From the NCBI GenBank assembly GCA_003151875.1, contig PLYW01000171.1:35357-42166 (forward strand): a stretch of DNA of 6,810 bases, in the 5' to 3' direction. Of this stretch, positions 1 to 5,766 are shown in pieces. The notes beneath the pieces are model-generated. The model had not been told where the DNA came from. It worked only from the letters and a program-made list of their open reading frames with translations, and made no database searches. A program made the translations under genes and the position numbers. Each line of letters begins with the position of its first letter. The stretch's first letter is position 1. The stretch comes from Acidobacteriaceae bacterium. Its GTDB lineage: Bacteria > Acidobacteriota > Terriglobia > Terriglobales > Acidobacteriaceae.

Positions 1-18
1 GGCCATTCATCCGGTCCC

Positions 19-87
19 AAGAGCTTTGGAATGAGCTGATTCTCCAGATCACCCGCAGATCACCCACAAATCACCGCTGGTGCATTG
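19..87 (+). promoter_or_regulatory. Upstream regulatory region with three 11-bp direct repeats (leader copy 1)
   Basis: Three head-to-tail units, each starting RATCACC, lie at 47-57, 58-68 and 69-79 with an exact 11-bp period, about one helical turn. Such phasing would place three protein contacts on the same DNA face. Upstream, AGCT at 22-25 and 33-36 flanks 7 bases. The stretch 19-87 aligns without gaps to 1671-1739, and 58-87 is identical to 1710-1739. I infer an activator or repressor array that drives the beta-propeller gene. I see no convincing -35/-10 or -24/-12 pair, so the transcription start is unknown. Confidence 0.55.
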
Positions 88-108
88 AGCCGGCGAGCGC
101 GCTGACCT

Positions 109-217
109 ATTGTGCGCTCACGAGAGCGGGGAAATTGCGAAAGCGACCCGCTCAAAAAGGGGAACGCTTCCGGAGGTGGGACAACCATCCCGCCTCTGGA
201 AAGCGAGTGGGGTCCCA
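109..217 (+). ncRNA. Putative structured leader RNA, copy 1
   Basis: Two domains can be folded by eye. The first is a 7-bp stem 124-130/147-153 carrying an inner stem 135-138/143-146 capped by a GAAA tetraloop (139-142). The second is a 13-bp hairpin 168-180/189-201 with loop ACAACCAT. It is extended below a bulged A202 by CGC 165-167 with GCG 203-205, and closed by GGGA 160-163 with TCCC 213-216. The second domain is matched in copy 2 with pair-preserving changes. It sits about 65 bases before the start codon of the beta-propeller gene, as a riboswitch or protein-binding leader would. It matches no riboswitch class I can name with confidence. Confidence 0.5.
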
Positions 218-243
218 AAACCAAATCTGCGCCGTTCGGCTTC

Positions 244-280
244 GACCGTCGCCACAACCCATGACCACAAGGAGGTCAAT
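244..280 (+). promoter_or_regulatory. Conserved ribosome-binding segment, copy 1
   Basis: A strong Shine-Dalgarno AAGGAGGT (269-276) lies 4 bases before ATG 281. The block 244-288, which runs from GACCGTCGCCACA through the first codons, matches 2287-2331 at 40 of 45 positions without gaps. Conservation outside the Shine-Dalgarno itself suggests that the whole segment is part of the shared leader cassette. This site decides the preferred start of the downstream gene. Confidence 0.75.
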
Positions 281-1408
281 ATGAAAACCCAGATCACCAA
301 ACAGCACACCGCCGTCGTCGCAGTTGAACCCCAACCCACACTTTATGAAGAGGATGATATGAAGACGAAGATGCCTGCCATCCTGAAACTGGCGATGGTA
401 TTTGCCATAGTCACCACCCTTGCATTGTCGGCGATATCAGCGCTGGCGCAGAACGCCAATCCCAACGAAAATCCCAACCAGATCGCAATCCTGCGCTGGT
501 ACCAGGCGAACACTGTAGGTACAACCTTCAGCATGGGCGGGGGACACGCCAGCACCTCTCCCATCGCTTTCGACGGCCAGAACATCTGGGTAGCCAGCAC
601 GGATGGTTATCTGGCTGAGTTCTCAACTGCCGGCAAGTTACTCTACGGGCCGATCGCTTTGCCAGGTACTAATGCGTACCCGGTTGGCATGACTTTCGAT
701 GGTGCTAACGTCTGGATCACGGACATCGCCAACAGTTTGATCGACAAGTTCAACGTGACTACCCACATCATGACCCACTACAACGTTGTGCAAGAACCGT
801 ACTTCATTGCGTTCGATGGCGCCAACGTCTGGGTCACCAGCAATCACGACAACACAGTCGCCGCCTACAGGGCGAGCAATGGCACTCTGGCTAAAGGACC
901 TTATAGCACCCGGGGAAGCAGCGCTACGGGAGTGGCTTTTGACGGAAAGTGCATCTGGGTGGCGAACACCGACACCAACAACGTGGCTATTTTCGACGCG
1001 GGCTCAACCGGCGGCACTTGTCTGTTGAATGGTGTGACCACTTCGCTGCCCGTGTCGCAGCCATTCGGTCTCGCTTACGATGGAGTCAATATGTGGGTAT
1101 CGTATCGGGGACCTTCCGGAACCGGCCCCGGCGGCGTCGTCAAACTACTTGGGACCAGCGGTGCCTATTCCGCCACCTATGGCGGGTGCACCACGAGCGG
1201 GGGTACGGGAACCCTTGTTTTTGACGGCGCATACCTTTGGGAAGCCGGAGGCTACAGCGGTATCTGCAAATACAAGTCGAGCCTGTTCGCCGGGACGCTT
1301 GGCTTGGTGGCAAGGTATTCGTCAGCTGGCATGTCCGTCAACCAGGTGGCGTTTGACGGCGCCAATATTTGGGCATCCATGGGAGGCGCCTTGGTGGCCA
1401 AGTTCTAG
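281..1408 (+). CDS. Secreted seven-repeat beta-propeller (NHL/YncE-like) protein
   Basis: A 375-residue protein, probably exported to the periplasm or outside. The motif (V/I)AFDGxNxWV recurs seven times, with FDG/YDG at residues 97, 139, 178, 220, 266, 314 and 358 (spacing 39-48). This pattern fits a seven-bladed propeller, a fold used for binding rather than one fixed reaction; the ligand cannot be told. A signal peptide occupies about residues 27-56 (KTK, hydrophobic 33-54, ALA before Q57). The start is ambiguous. ATG 281 has the strong AAGGAGGT, but adds a 26-residue polar extension before the signal peptide. ATG 359 begins the signal peptide directly and has a weaker GAAGAGG (347-353). 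There is no PEP-CTERM, LPXTG or C-terminal helix, so it is probably soluble after cleavage. It stands alone, with its own leader and terminator. The fold assignment is fairly firm and the function is unknown. Confidence 0.85.
   Translation: MKTQITKQHTAVVAVEPQPTLYEEDDMKTKMPAILKLAMVFAIVTTLALSAISALAQNANPNENPNQIAILRWYQANTVGTTFSMGGGHASTSPIAFDGQNIWVASTDGYLAEFSTAGKLLYGPIALPGTNAYPVGMTFDGANVWITDIANSLIDKFNVTTHIMTHYNVVQEPYFIAFDGANVWVTSNHDNTVAAYRASNGTLAKGPYSTRGSSATGVAFDGKCIWVANTDTNNVAIFDAGSTGGTCLLNGVTTSLPVSQPFGLAYDGVNMWVSYRGPSGTGPGGVVKLLGTSGAYSATYGGCTTSGGTGTLVFDGAYLWEAGGYSGICKYKSSLFAGTLGLVARYSSAGMSVNQVAFDGANIWASMGGALVAKF
359..367 (+). other. Alternative start codon of the beta-propeller gene
   Basis: ATG 359 follows GAAGAGG (347-353) with 5 bases between. 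It starts a textbook signal peptide (MKTKM, then a hydrophobic stretch ending ALA-Q). It is in frame with ATG 281. Starting here gives a 349-residue precursor. Confidence 0.45.
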
Positions 1409-1449
1409 CTGTGCTTCCCGTTCGCAAGGATGCGATGGACACTATTTCC

Positions 1450-1478
1450 AGGCCCGCTCTTCTTGGCGGGCCTTATTT
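1450..1478 (+). terminator. Rho-independent terminator of the beta-propeller gene
   Basis: Stem AGGCCCGC (1450-1457) pairs perfectly with GCGGGCCT (1466-1473) around loop TCTTCTTG, followed by TTATTT. It begins 41 bases after the stop codon, so the gene is probably monocistronic and insulated from the second leader. Confidence 0.85.
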
Positions 1479-1670
1479 GTCTCTGCCGAGCCAGGCCCCG
1501 CCATTACGTAGTCGAGTTTGAAAGCGGGTCACGGTCTAACATCCATTCCCGCGTTAAGCTGCCCTCAGTACCGCTCGGCTGCCGACAGCACTGCCGGACT
1601 TACAACTACCCTCGTCACCACTCTCAATCGACGTTTATTGCCTACATCATTCAGTAACCGCGCACGCTGC

Positions 1671-1739
1671 AAGAGCTGTTAAATCAGCTGGTTATCCAGA
1701 TCACTCTTAGATCACCCACAAATCACCGCTGGTGCATTG
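1671..1739 (+). promoter_or_regulatory. Upstream regulatory region with three 11-bp direct repeats (leader copy 2)
   Basis: Units at 1699-1709, 1710-1720 and 1721-1731 repeat the 11-bp period seen at 47-79. The first unit is the most diverged. Just upstream is a perfect inverted repeat AGCTG (1674-1678) / CAGCT (1685-1689) around TTAAAT, which is only partly kept in copy 1. The preceding stretch 1479-1670 holds nothing I can identify. Confidence 0.55.
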
Positions 1740-1742
1740 TCA

Positions 1743-1760
1743 GCGCCGACGGACCGGCGC
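1743..1760 (+). repeat. Perfect 6-bp hairpin inside leader copy 2
   Basis: GCGCCG (1743-1748) pairs with CGGCGC (1755-1760) around ACGGAC. It lies between two direct copies of GCATTGT (1734-1740 and 1759-1765). The aligned 21 bases in copy 1 (88-108) have the same length but different sequence and only a weak fold, so this hairpin may be specific to copy 2. Confidence 0.4.
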
Positions 1761-1883
1761 ATTGTGCGTTCATGAGAGCGGAATACGAGCACGACTGGCC
1801 GTCTGCTCTTCGGCTCTCTGTCGGGGGACGCATCCGGAGGCGGGGAAACCATCCCGCCTCCGGGTAGCGAGGCAAGGTCCCAA
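1761..1883 (+). ncRNA. Putative structured leader RNA, copy 2
   Basis: First domain: outer stem GAGAGC 1774-1779 with GCTCTC 1813-1818, enclosing a stem 1787-1795/1801-1808 with one bulged C and loop TGGCC. Second domain: an uninterrupted 11-bp hairpin 1834-1844/1853-1863 with loop GAAACCAT. It is extended by A1832-T1865 and T1833-G1864, a bulged A1866, then CGC 1829-1831 with GCG 1867-1869, and closed by GGGA 1825-1828 with TCCC 1878-1881. The second domain has the same plan as 160-216, with pair-preserving differences. The first domain differs in length by 12 bases, but starts at the same GAGAGCGG. Confidence 0.55.
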
Positions 1884-1939
1884 CCTCCGACCGGCGACGA
1901 CCCGAAGGAAGCGCACAGCTAGGTGAAAGGAGAATTCCA

Positions 1940-2182
1940 ATGATGACCGACAAGCGACAGCTTTACCGGGCCACGGAAACCCTGTTCCGCGCGTTTCACT
2001 ATCTGCAACCCAGAATGCGCGGGGGAGCGCTGGCTCCGCCCCTACCCATGAATGCCGAGGCGCTGGCAGGGTGCATTTTGCACGCCTGCATGTCGCGGCT
2101 AGTCAGGGAACTGCAGGAGCAAGCCAGCCTGGGTCGGACGGGCCGAATGATCGAGCTTGACAGCCCCACGAGTGCTGGGTGA
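1940..2182 (+). CDS. Hypothetical 80-residue protein between leader and PEP-CTERM gene
   Basis: Not recognised. The ATG at 1940 is preceded by AAAGGAG (1926-1932) at a 7-base spacing, which is the main reason to believe it is translated. The product is 80 residues, basic and Arg-rich in its first half. It has no signal peptide or transmembrane segment, and has two Cys near residues 45-50 (GCILHACMSRL). The middle, about residues 38-65, could form an amphipathic helix. It lies 57 bases after the structured RNA and 141 bases before the PEP-CTERM start, so it would be co-transcribed with that gene. It has no counterpart behind leader copy 1. It could be a small regulator, a leader peptide or a chance frame; the sequence does not decide. 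Confidence 0.45.
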   Translation: MMTDKRQLYRATETLFRAFHYLQPRMRGGALAPPLPMNAEALAGCILHACMSRLVRELQEQASLGRTGRMIELDSPTSAG

Positions 2183-2191
2183 ACCGGGGAA

Positions 2192-2275
2192 GGCGCCGAT
2201 CTCGGAGAAATATTGGGAAGGCATCTGTTCCCGAAGCTACGCGAACGCAAGTTCGTACCACGACAACCTGGCGCC
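2192..2275 (+). other. Possible second folded segment in the 5' leader of the PEP-CTERM gene
   Basis: GGCGCC at 2192-2197 can pair with GGCGCC at 2270-2275 and enclose two hairpins: GGGAA 2215-2219 with TTCCC 2228-2232, and GCGAAC 2241-2246 with GTTCGT 2251-2256 closed by a GCAA (GNRA) loop. The stems are short, and the closing helix is self-complementary, so the fold is plausible rather than shown. It has no clear counterpart before the beta-propeller gene. Confidence 0.25.
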
Positions 2276-2286
2276 GCTCGAACTTT

Positions 2287-2323
2287 GACCGTCGCCACAG
2301 CCCCTGATCACAAGGAGGTCACC
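2287..2323 (+). promoter_or_regulatory. Conserved ribosome-binding segment, copy 2
   Basis: AAGGAGGT (2312-2319) lies 4 bases before ATG 2324. The block 2287-2331 corresponds to 244-288 (40 of 45 identical), including the first few codons (MKT). A related short motif, CGACCGGCGAC, also precedes the small ORF at about 1888-1898. Confidence 0.75.
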
Positions 2324-2962
2324 ATGAAAACGCAAATTCGTATCGCTGCACTGTCACTGCTCACGATCCTGTGCCTGATGCTGGCGGTTGTTCCGGCTAT
2401 GGCCGACACCCTGTATTCCAACGGTCCCTACAATGGCAACACTGCTGCCTGGGGCATCGGCGGTGACCACTTCGTTACCGACTCGACCAATCTCAACTCA
2501 TCAAGGTCCAATGTTTACGGCATAGATTTCGTTTACTGGAATGCCTCGCAGTCGGATCTTCTGACCACCGTGGATATGTCGATGGGGATTACACCGTTTG
2601 GTACCGATATTTTCTCCGGGACGTTGACCGGCGCTACCAACACCTTTCTGGGCACTAACCAGTATGGTTATAACCTGTACCAGGCAGAAGTTACTGTGGT
2701 GATTCACACTACCGGGAGCGCGTCAGCTTATGTAACCCTGGGCAATGCCTGCACCACCTCCGGCTGCGACACCAACCCGATCTCCTGGGATGAGAACAGC
2801 GGACCATCTACGGCTTATGACAGCACCCTGGGCACGATTCCCTCGGAATCCTTCACCTTGATCGGCACGAGCGACTCGACTCCTGAGCCCAGCAGCCTCA
2901 TGCTGTTCGGTTCTGGCATGCTCGGCCTCGCCGGCGTACTGCGCCGAAGGTTGATGGGATAG
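2324..2962 (+). CDS. PEP-CTERM sorting-domain secreted protein
   Basis: A 212-residue exported protein. The Sec signal peptide is at 1-27 (MKTQ, hydrophobic 8-24, AMA before D28). The mature part is rich in Ser/Thr/Gly/Asn and opens with a LYSNGPYNGNTAAW stretch typical of PEP-CTERM proteins. The C-terminus carries the tripartite sorting signal: Pro-Glu-Pro at 187-189, a hydrophobic segment, then RRR. In this family, an exosortase is known to cleave at the motif and the proteins are linked to exopolysaccharide or the cell envelope. No exosortase is in the window, so it must be encoded elsewhere. Two Cys in NACTTSGC may form a disulfide. The start is fixed by AAGGAGGT (2312-2319). It probably shares a transcript with the 80-residue ORF and has its own terminator. 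The sorting class is firm; the molecular role is unknown. Confidence 0.93.
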   Translation: MKTQIRIAALSLLTILCLMLAVVPAMADTLYSNGPYNGNTAAWGIGGDHFVTDSTNLNSSRSNVYGIDFVYWNASQSDLLTTVDMSMGITPFGTDIFSGTLTGATNTFLGTNQYGYNLYQAEVTVVIHTTGSASAYVTLGNACTTSGCDTNPISWDENSGPSTAYDSTLGTIPSESFTLIGTSDSTPEPSSLMLFGSGMLGLAGVLRRRLMG

Positions 2963-2987
2963 GCGCGCGCAACAACCGGATTTACAC

Positions 2988-3012
2988 AGCCGCTTCGGGC
3001 GGCTTTTTTATT
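2988..3012 (+). terminator. Rho-independent terminator of the PEP-CTERM gene
   Basis: AGCCGC (2988-2993) pairs with GCGGCT (2999-3004) around TTCGG, followed by a run of T to 3009 and ATT. It begins 26 bases after the stop codon. Confidence 0.88.
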
Positions 3013-3022
3013 AAGGGCGCTT

Positions 3023-3035
3023 CCGCCAAAGGCGG
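3023..3035. repeat. Small perfect hairpin
   Basis: CCGCC (3023-3027) and GGCGG (3031-3035) flank AAA. It sits just after the + strand terminator and has no T-run of its own. No role is assigned. Confidence 0.35.
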
Positions 3036-3067
3036 TCTGCAGCGCACCGGGGTCTGTATCCGCCAGC

Positions 3068-3103
3068 AGAAAAATAGGCGGAGCGACTGGATCGCGCTCC
3101 GCC
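3068..3103 (-). terminator. Terminator-like hairpin facing the minus strand, without an obvious gene
   Basis: GGCGGAGCG (3077-3085) pairs perfectly with CGCTCCGCC (3095-3103) around a 9-base loop. On the + strand it is preceded by AGAAAAATA, so read on the minus strand the hairpin is followed by TATTTTTCT, the layout of an intrinsic terminator. The only space for a minus transcript before the kinase gene is 3104-3297, and no convincing minus ORF lies there. It may end an antisense or small RNA, or be left over from a lost gene. Confidence 0.55.
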
Positions 3104-3130
3104 CCAGGTACTTGACGAGAAATCCCCATC

Positions 3131-3172
3131 GCACTCAATGAGGGTCAATGAGTGCTATCGCCTGCTATCGCC
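3131..3172. repeat. Inverted repeat plus tandem 10-bp duplication
   Basis: GCACTCA (3131-3137) and TGAGTGC (3149-3155) form a 7-bp inverted repeat. TGCTATCGCC then occurs twice in tandem (3153-3162, 3163-3172), overlapping its right arm. Within the loop, TCAATGAG is also repeated directly. The region lies 90-130 bases upstream of the kinase promoter and could be an operator or replication slippage. Confidence 0.4.
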
Positions 3173-3259
3173 AACTGACAGTCAACTTCCCCATCGTCTG
3201 TGATCGCCCACAAGCGGCTGCGAGTTCAGAACTCGAGCTCGTAAAGCAGGCTGTCTTCA

Positions 3260-3288
3260 TTGACTCGCCTTCTGGCTCAACCTAAGAT
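3260..3288 (+). promoter_or_regulatory. Sigma-70-type promoter of the kinase gene
   Basis: TTGACT (3260-3265) and TAAGAT (3283-3288) are separated by exactly 17 bases, close to the TTGACA/TATAAT consensus. The expected transcript start, 6-8 bases after the -10 box (about 3295-3297), falls on or just before ATG 3298. The mRNA would therefore be leaderless or nearly so. Confidence 0.55.
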
Positions 3289-3297
3289 GAACGCTAA

Positions 3298-5688
3298 ATG
3301 CCGGGTTCTTCATCTCTAATCGGCCAGAGTATCTCCCACTACCGAATCGTAGAAAAGCTCGGTGCCGGCGGCATGCGCGAGGTCTATCGAGCTCGCGACG
3401 AGCAATTGCAACGCGATGTCGCGTTCAAAATCCTTCCGCCGGATTCTCAGGGCAGCGCCGATGCGAAACAGAAACTCCTCAGAGAAGCGCGCTCCGCCTC
3501 TGCCTTAAAGGACCCGCATATCTGCGTCATCCACGAAGTGGGCGAGGCCGGCGGCCAATCTTTCATTGTGATGGAACTCGTCGAGGGTAGGCCGCTCGAT
3601 TCGCTGATCTCGCCGGAAGGACTTCGCCCGGAGCTGGTCGTGCGCTATGGCAGCCAGATTGCCGCCGCGCTGGCGCATGCGCACGAGCACGGCATTATTC
3701 ATCGCGACATCAAGTCGGCCAATGTCGTCATCACCCCCTCCGGCCAGGTCAAGGTTTTGGACTTTGGTCTTGCCAAGCTTGGCGATGACCGCCAAACCGC
3801 GGAAGCGATTCGCTTGACCCAATCGGCCGCCCATGCCGACACAGTCGTCGGAACGCTCCCATATATGGCGCCGGAAATTCTCCGCGGCGAAAAAGCTGGC
3901 GCGACCAGCGATATTTGGTCGCTCGGCGTCACTCTCTTTGAAATGTCTGCCGGCCATCTCCCCTTTCGCGGCCAGACGAGTTTCGAACTGACTTCTGGAA
4001 TTCTTCGGGAGCCACTCCCACCGCTCCCGCCCCAGCTTCCGCCAGGACTCCGGATGGTGATCGAGCGCTGCCTGGAGAAGGAGCCGGGCCACCGCTACCA
4101 GCGTGCAAGCGAAGTCGGCGCAGCGCTCGAAGCGGCCCACACCCAGCAGGGCACATCTTCCTTTGCCGTTTCCGCCTCCGCCTCGGCAGCGGATTCCAGG
4201 AAGCGGAGCCTGTGGATTATGGGCGTTATCGTCATGGCTGTACTGGCCGCCGCTCTATTCGCTGCCAATGTCGGCGGTTTGCGTGACCGGGCATTCCATC
4301 GCGCCTCCGCTGCCGGCATTCACTCTCTCGCCGTGCTGCCGCTTGAAAATCTCTCCCGCGACCCGCAACAGCAATATTTCGCCGATGGCATGACCGAAGA
4401 ACTGACCACCGAGCTGTCCCAGGTCAGTTCGTTGCGAGTGGTCTCGCGCACCTCGGCGATGCGCTATAAGGGAACGCAGAAGTCGGTGCCGGAGATTGCA
4501 CGAGAGCTGAATGTCGATGCCGTGGTTGAAGGTTCGGTCGAACGCGAAGGGGATCGCGTCCGTATCACCGCGCAACTGGTTCAAGGCGCCAACGATACGC
4601 ACCTCTGGGCCAAGGGCTACGAACGCGATTTCCGGGACTCCCTCCGCCTTCAGGACGAAGTCGCGCAGGCTATCGTCGGTGAGATCCGGTTGAAACTCAC
4701 CCCGCAGGAACGGGCCCGCTTTGCCCGAAACGACGTCATTGATCCCGCAGCCCACGAAGACTATCTCCGCGGCCTTTTCCACCTGAATCTGCATAATGGT
4801 CCTGACGAACGAAAAGCCATAGAGTTTTTCCAGGCCGCCATCAAAAAGGACCCGGCTTATGCCGCGGCCTACGTTGCCCTGGCGGATTCCTATCGGGCAC
4901 TCATCTTCAACAGCAACGCCGCTCCCGGTGACGTTCTTCCTCAATCCAAGGCTGCTGCCCAGCGCGCCATCGAGATTGACAGCCAGCTTGCCGAAGCCCA
5001 TACCTCGCTGGCCACCAACTTGGCAGATTATGACTGGGATTGGGCGGGGGGCGAGAGGGAATTTCAAACCGCGCTCCGTCTAAATCCAAACTCCTCCATT
5101 ACGCACTTGTCCTATGCGCATTTCCTCCGTCAAGAGGGCAAGATCGAGGAAGCGATTCGCGAAGCGCGGCGAGGAGTCGCACTCGACCCCGTGTCCCCAC
5201 AAGGCACCTTCCTTTTGGGGCAGAGCCTTTACGAGGCGCGGCGCTACGACGAAGCTATCTCCCAACTGCGCAAAGCCCTGGATCTCGAGCCGCGCTTCTG
5301 GCCCGCGCATCTTTACCTGGGCAAGACGCTCGCCGAGCAAGGTCAGTATCAGGAGGCGGTCGAAGAATTGAGAAAAGCGGGAGACTTCACGGCAGAACCC
5401 TACGCAACCATCGGCTACGTTTACGGGCGAATGGGACGTGCCGCAGACGCCCGCAAGGTGATTGCGGATCTGCAGGAGCAGTCGAAACAAGGCTATGTTG
5501 CGCCCACCGACTTCGCGAAAGTCTACCTTGGTCTCGGCGACAAGGAGCAAGCCTTCGCCTGGCTCGAAAAGGGCTATCAGCAACACGATTTCTGGCTCAC
5601 CTTCCTCAAAGGCGATCCCATGTTCGATTCCCTGCGCTCTGATCCTCGCTTTCAGAACCTGGTCCGCCGGATCGGACTGCCTCAGTAA
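3298..5688 (+). CDS. Membrane Ser/Thr protein kinase with TolB-like and TPR domains
   Basis: A 796-residue Hanks-type kinase that would phosphorylate proteins on Ser/Thr. The cytoplasmic kinase domain is about 15-280: glycine loop LGAGGMREV (21-29), Lys44 in VAFK, HRD 135-137 with Lys139 and Asn142, DFG 155-157, APE 191-193, DIWSLG 205-210. A Ser/Ala-rich linker leads to one transmembrane helix at about 305-328. Then follow a TolB-N-like domain (about 341-470, AVLPLENLS...YFADGMTEEL) and TPR-like helical repeats (about 485-765), ending in DPMFDSLRSDPRF, an ending common in this family. The C-terminal part is probably extracytoplasmic and sensory or protein-binding. All catalytic residues are present, but the third glycine of the loop is Arg27 (codon CGC, 3376-3378) where Gly is usual. 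There is no Shine-Dalgarno before ATG 3298; a promoter at 3260-3288 suggests leaderless translation. Such kinases are numerous in Acidobacteriota; the target is unknown. Confidence 0.96.
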   Translation: MPGSSSLIGQSISHYRIVEKLGAGGMREVYRARDEQLQRDVAFKILPPDSQGSADAKQKLLREARSASALKDPHICVIHEVGEAGGQSFIVMELVEGRPLDSLISPEGLRPELVVRYGSQIAAALAHAHEHGIIHRDIKSANVVITPSGQVKVLDFGLAKLGDDRQTAEAIRLTQSAAHADTVVGTLPYMAPEILRGEKAGATSDIWSLGVTLFEMSAGHLPFRGQTSFELTSGILREPLPPLPPQLPPGLRMVIERCLEKEPGHRYQRASEVGAALEAAHTQQGTSSFAVSASASAADSRKRSLWIMGVIVMAVLAAALFAANVGGLRDRAFHRASAAGIHSLAVLPLENLSRDPQQQYFADGMTEELTTELSQVSSLRVVSRTSAMRYKGTQKSVPEIARELNVDAVVEGSVEREGDRVRITAQLVQGANDTHLWAKGYERDFRDSLRLQDEVAQAIVGEIRLKLTPQERARFARNDVIDPAAHEDYLRGLFHLNLHNGPDERKAIEFFQAAIKKDPAYAAAYVALADSYRALIFNSNAAPGDVLPQSKAAAQRAIEIDSQLAEAHTSLATNLADYDWDWAGGEREFQTALRLNPNSSITHLSYAHFLRQEGKIEEAIREARRGVALDPVSPQGTFLLGQSLYEARRYDEAISQLRKALDLEPRFWPAHLYLGKTLAEQGQYQEAVEELRKAGDFTAEPYATIGYVYGRMGRAADARKVIADLQEQSKQGYVAPTDFAKVYLGLGDKEQAFAWLEKGYQQHDFWLTFLKGDPMFDSLRSDPRFQNLVRRIGLPQ

Positions 5689-5766
5689 ACTGCGGTTCGT
5701 CAAATGCTCATTATCGAAAATCCAGAGCTTATGACCCGCAAACAAGTCGGGTTGGCGGTGGAGTTC
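5689..5766. other. Intergenic stretch after the kinase gene
   Basis: No gene was found. ACCCG (5734-5738) and CGGGT (5748-5752) can pair, but no T-run follows, so a terminator for the kinase gene is not supported here. Confidence 0.4.

Noticed and set aside
77..95. Sigma-54 promoter at TGGTGC...
   Set aside because: Copy 2 has GG and GC at the right spacing, but copy 1 does not, and no TTGCW box is present in either.
109..217. c-di-GMP-I (GEMM) riboswitch
   Set aside because: There is some resemblance (GAAA-capped stem, GGGACGC and GTAGCG-like strings in copy 2, an extracellular-protein context), but the conserved GCAAAC and GACGCAAAGCC core and their order are missing. Left as an unassigned RNA; cmscan against RF01051 would settle it.
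110..280. Upstream extension of the propeller frame to 110
   Set aside because: The extra codons are the structured leader, and the strong Shine-Dalgarno sits at 269-276; extension would bury both in coding sequence.
2815..3138. Minus-strand 107-residue frame ending over the PEP-CTERM gene
   Set aside because: It runs through the + strand terminator and the minus-facing hairpin and into the PEP-CTERM gene; no protein-like features.
4255..5067. Long minus-strand open frames inside the kinase gene (also 3505-4140 and 5080-5745)
   Set aside because: They lie entirely or almost entirely opposite a clear kinase/TPR coding sequence. Long antisense frames are expected in GC-rich genes, and their translations show no domain.
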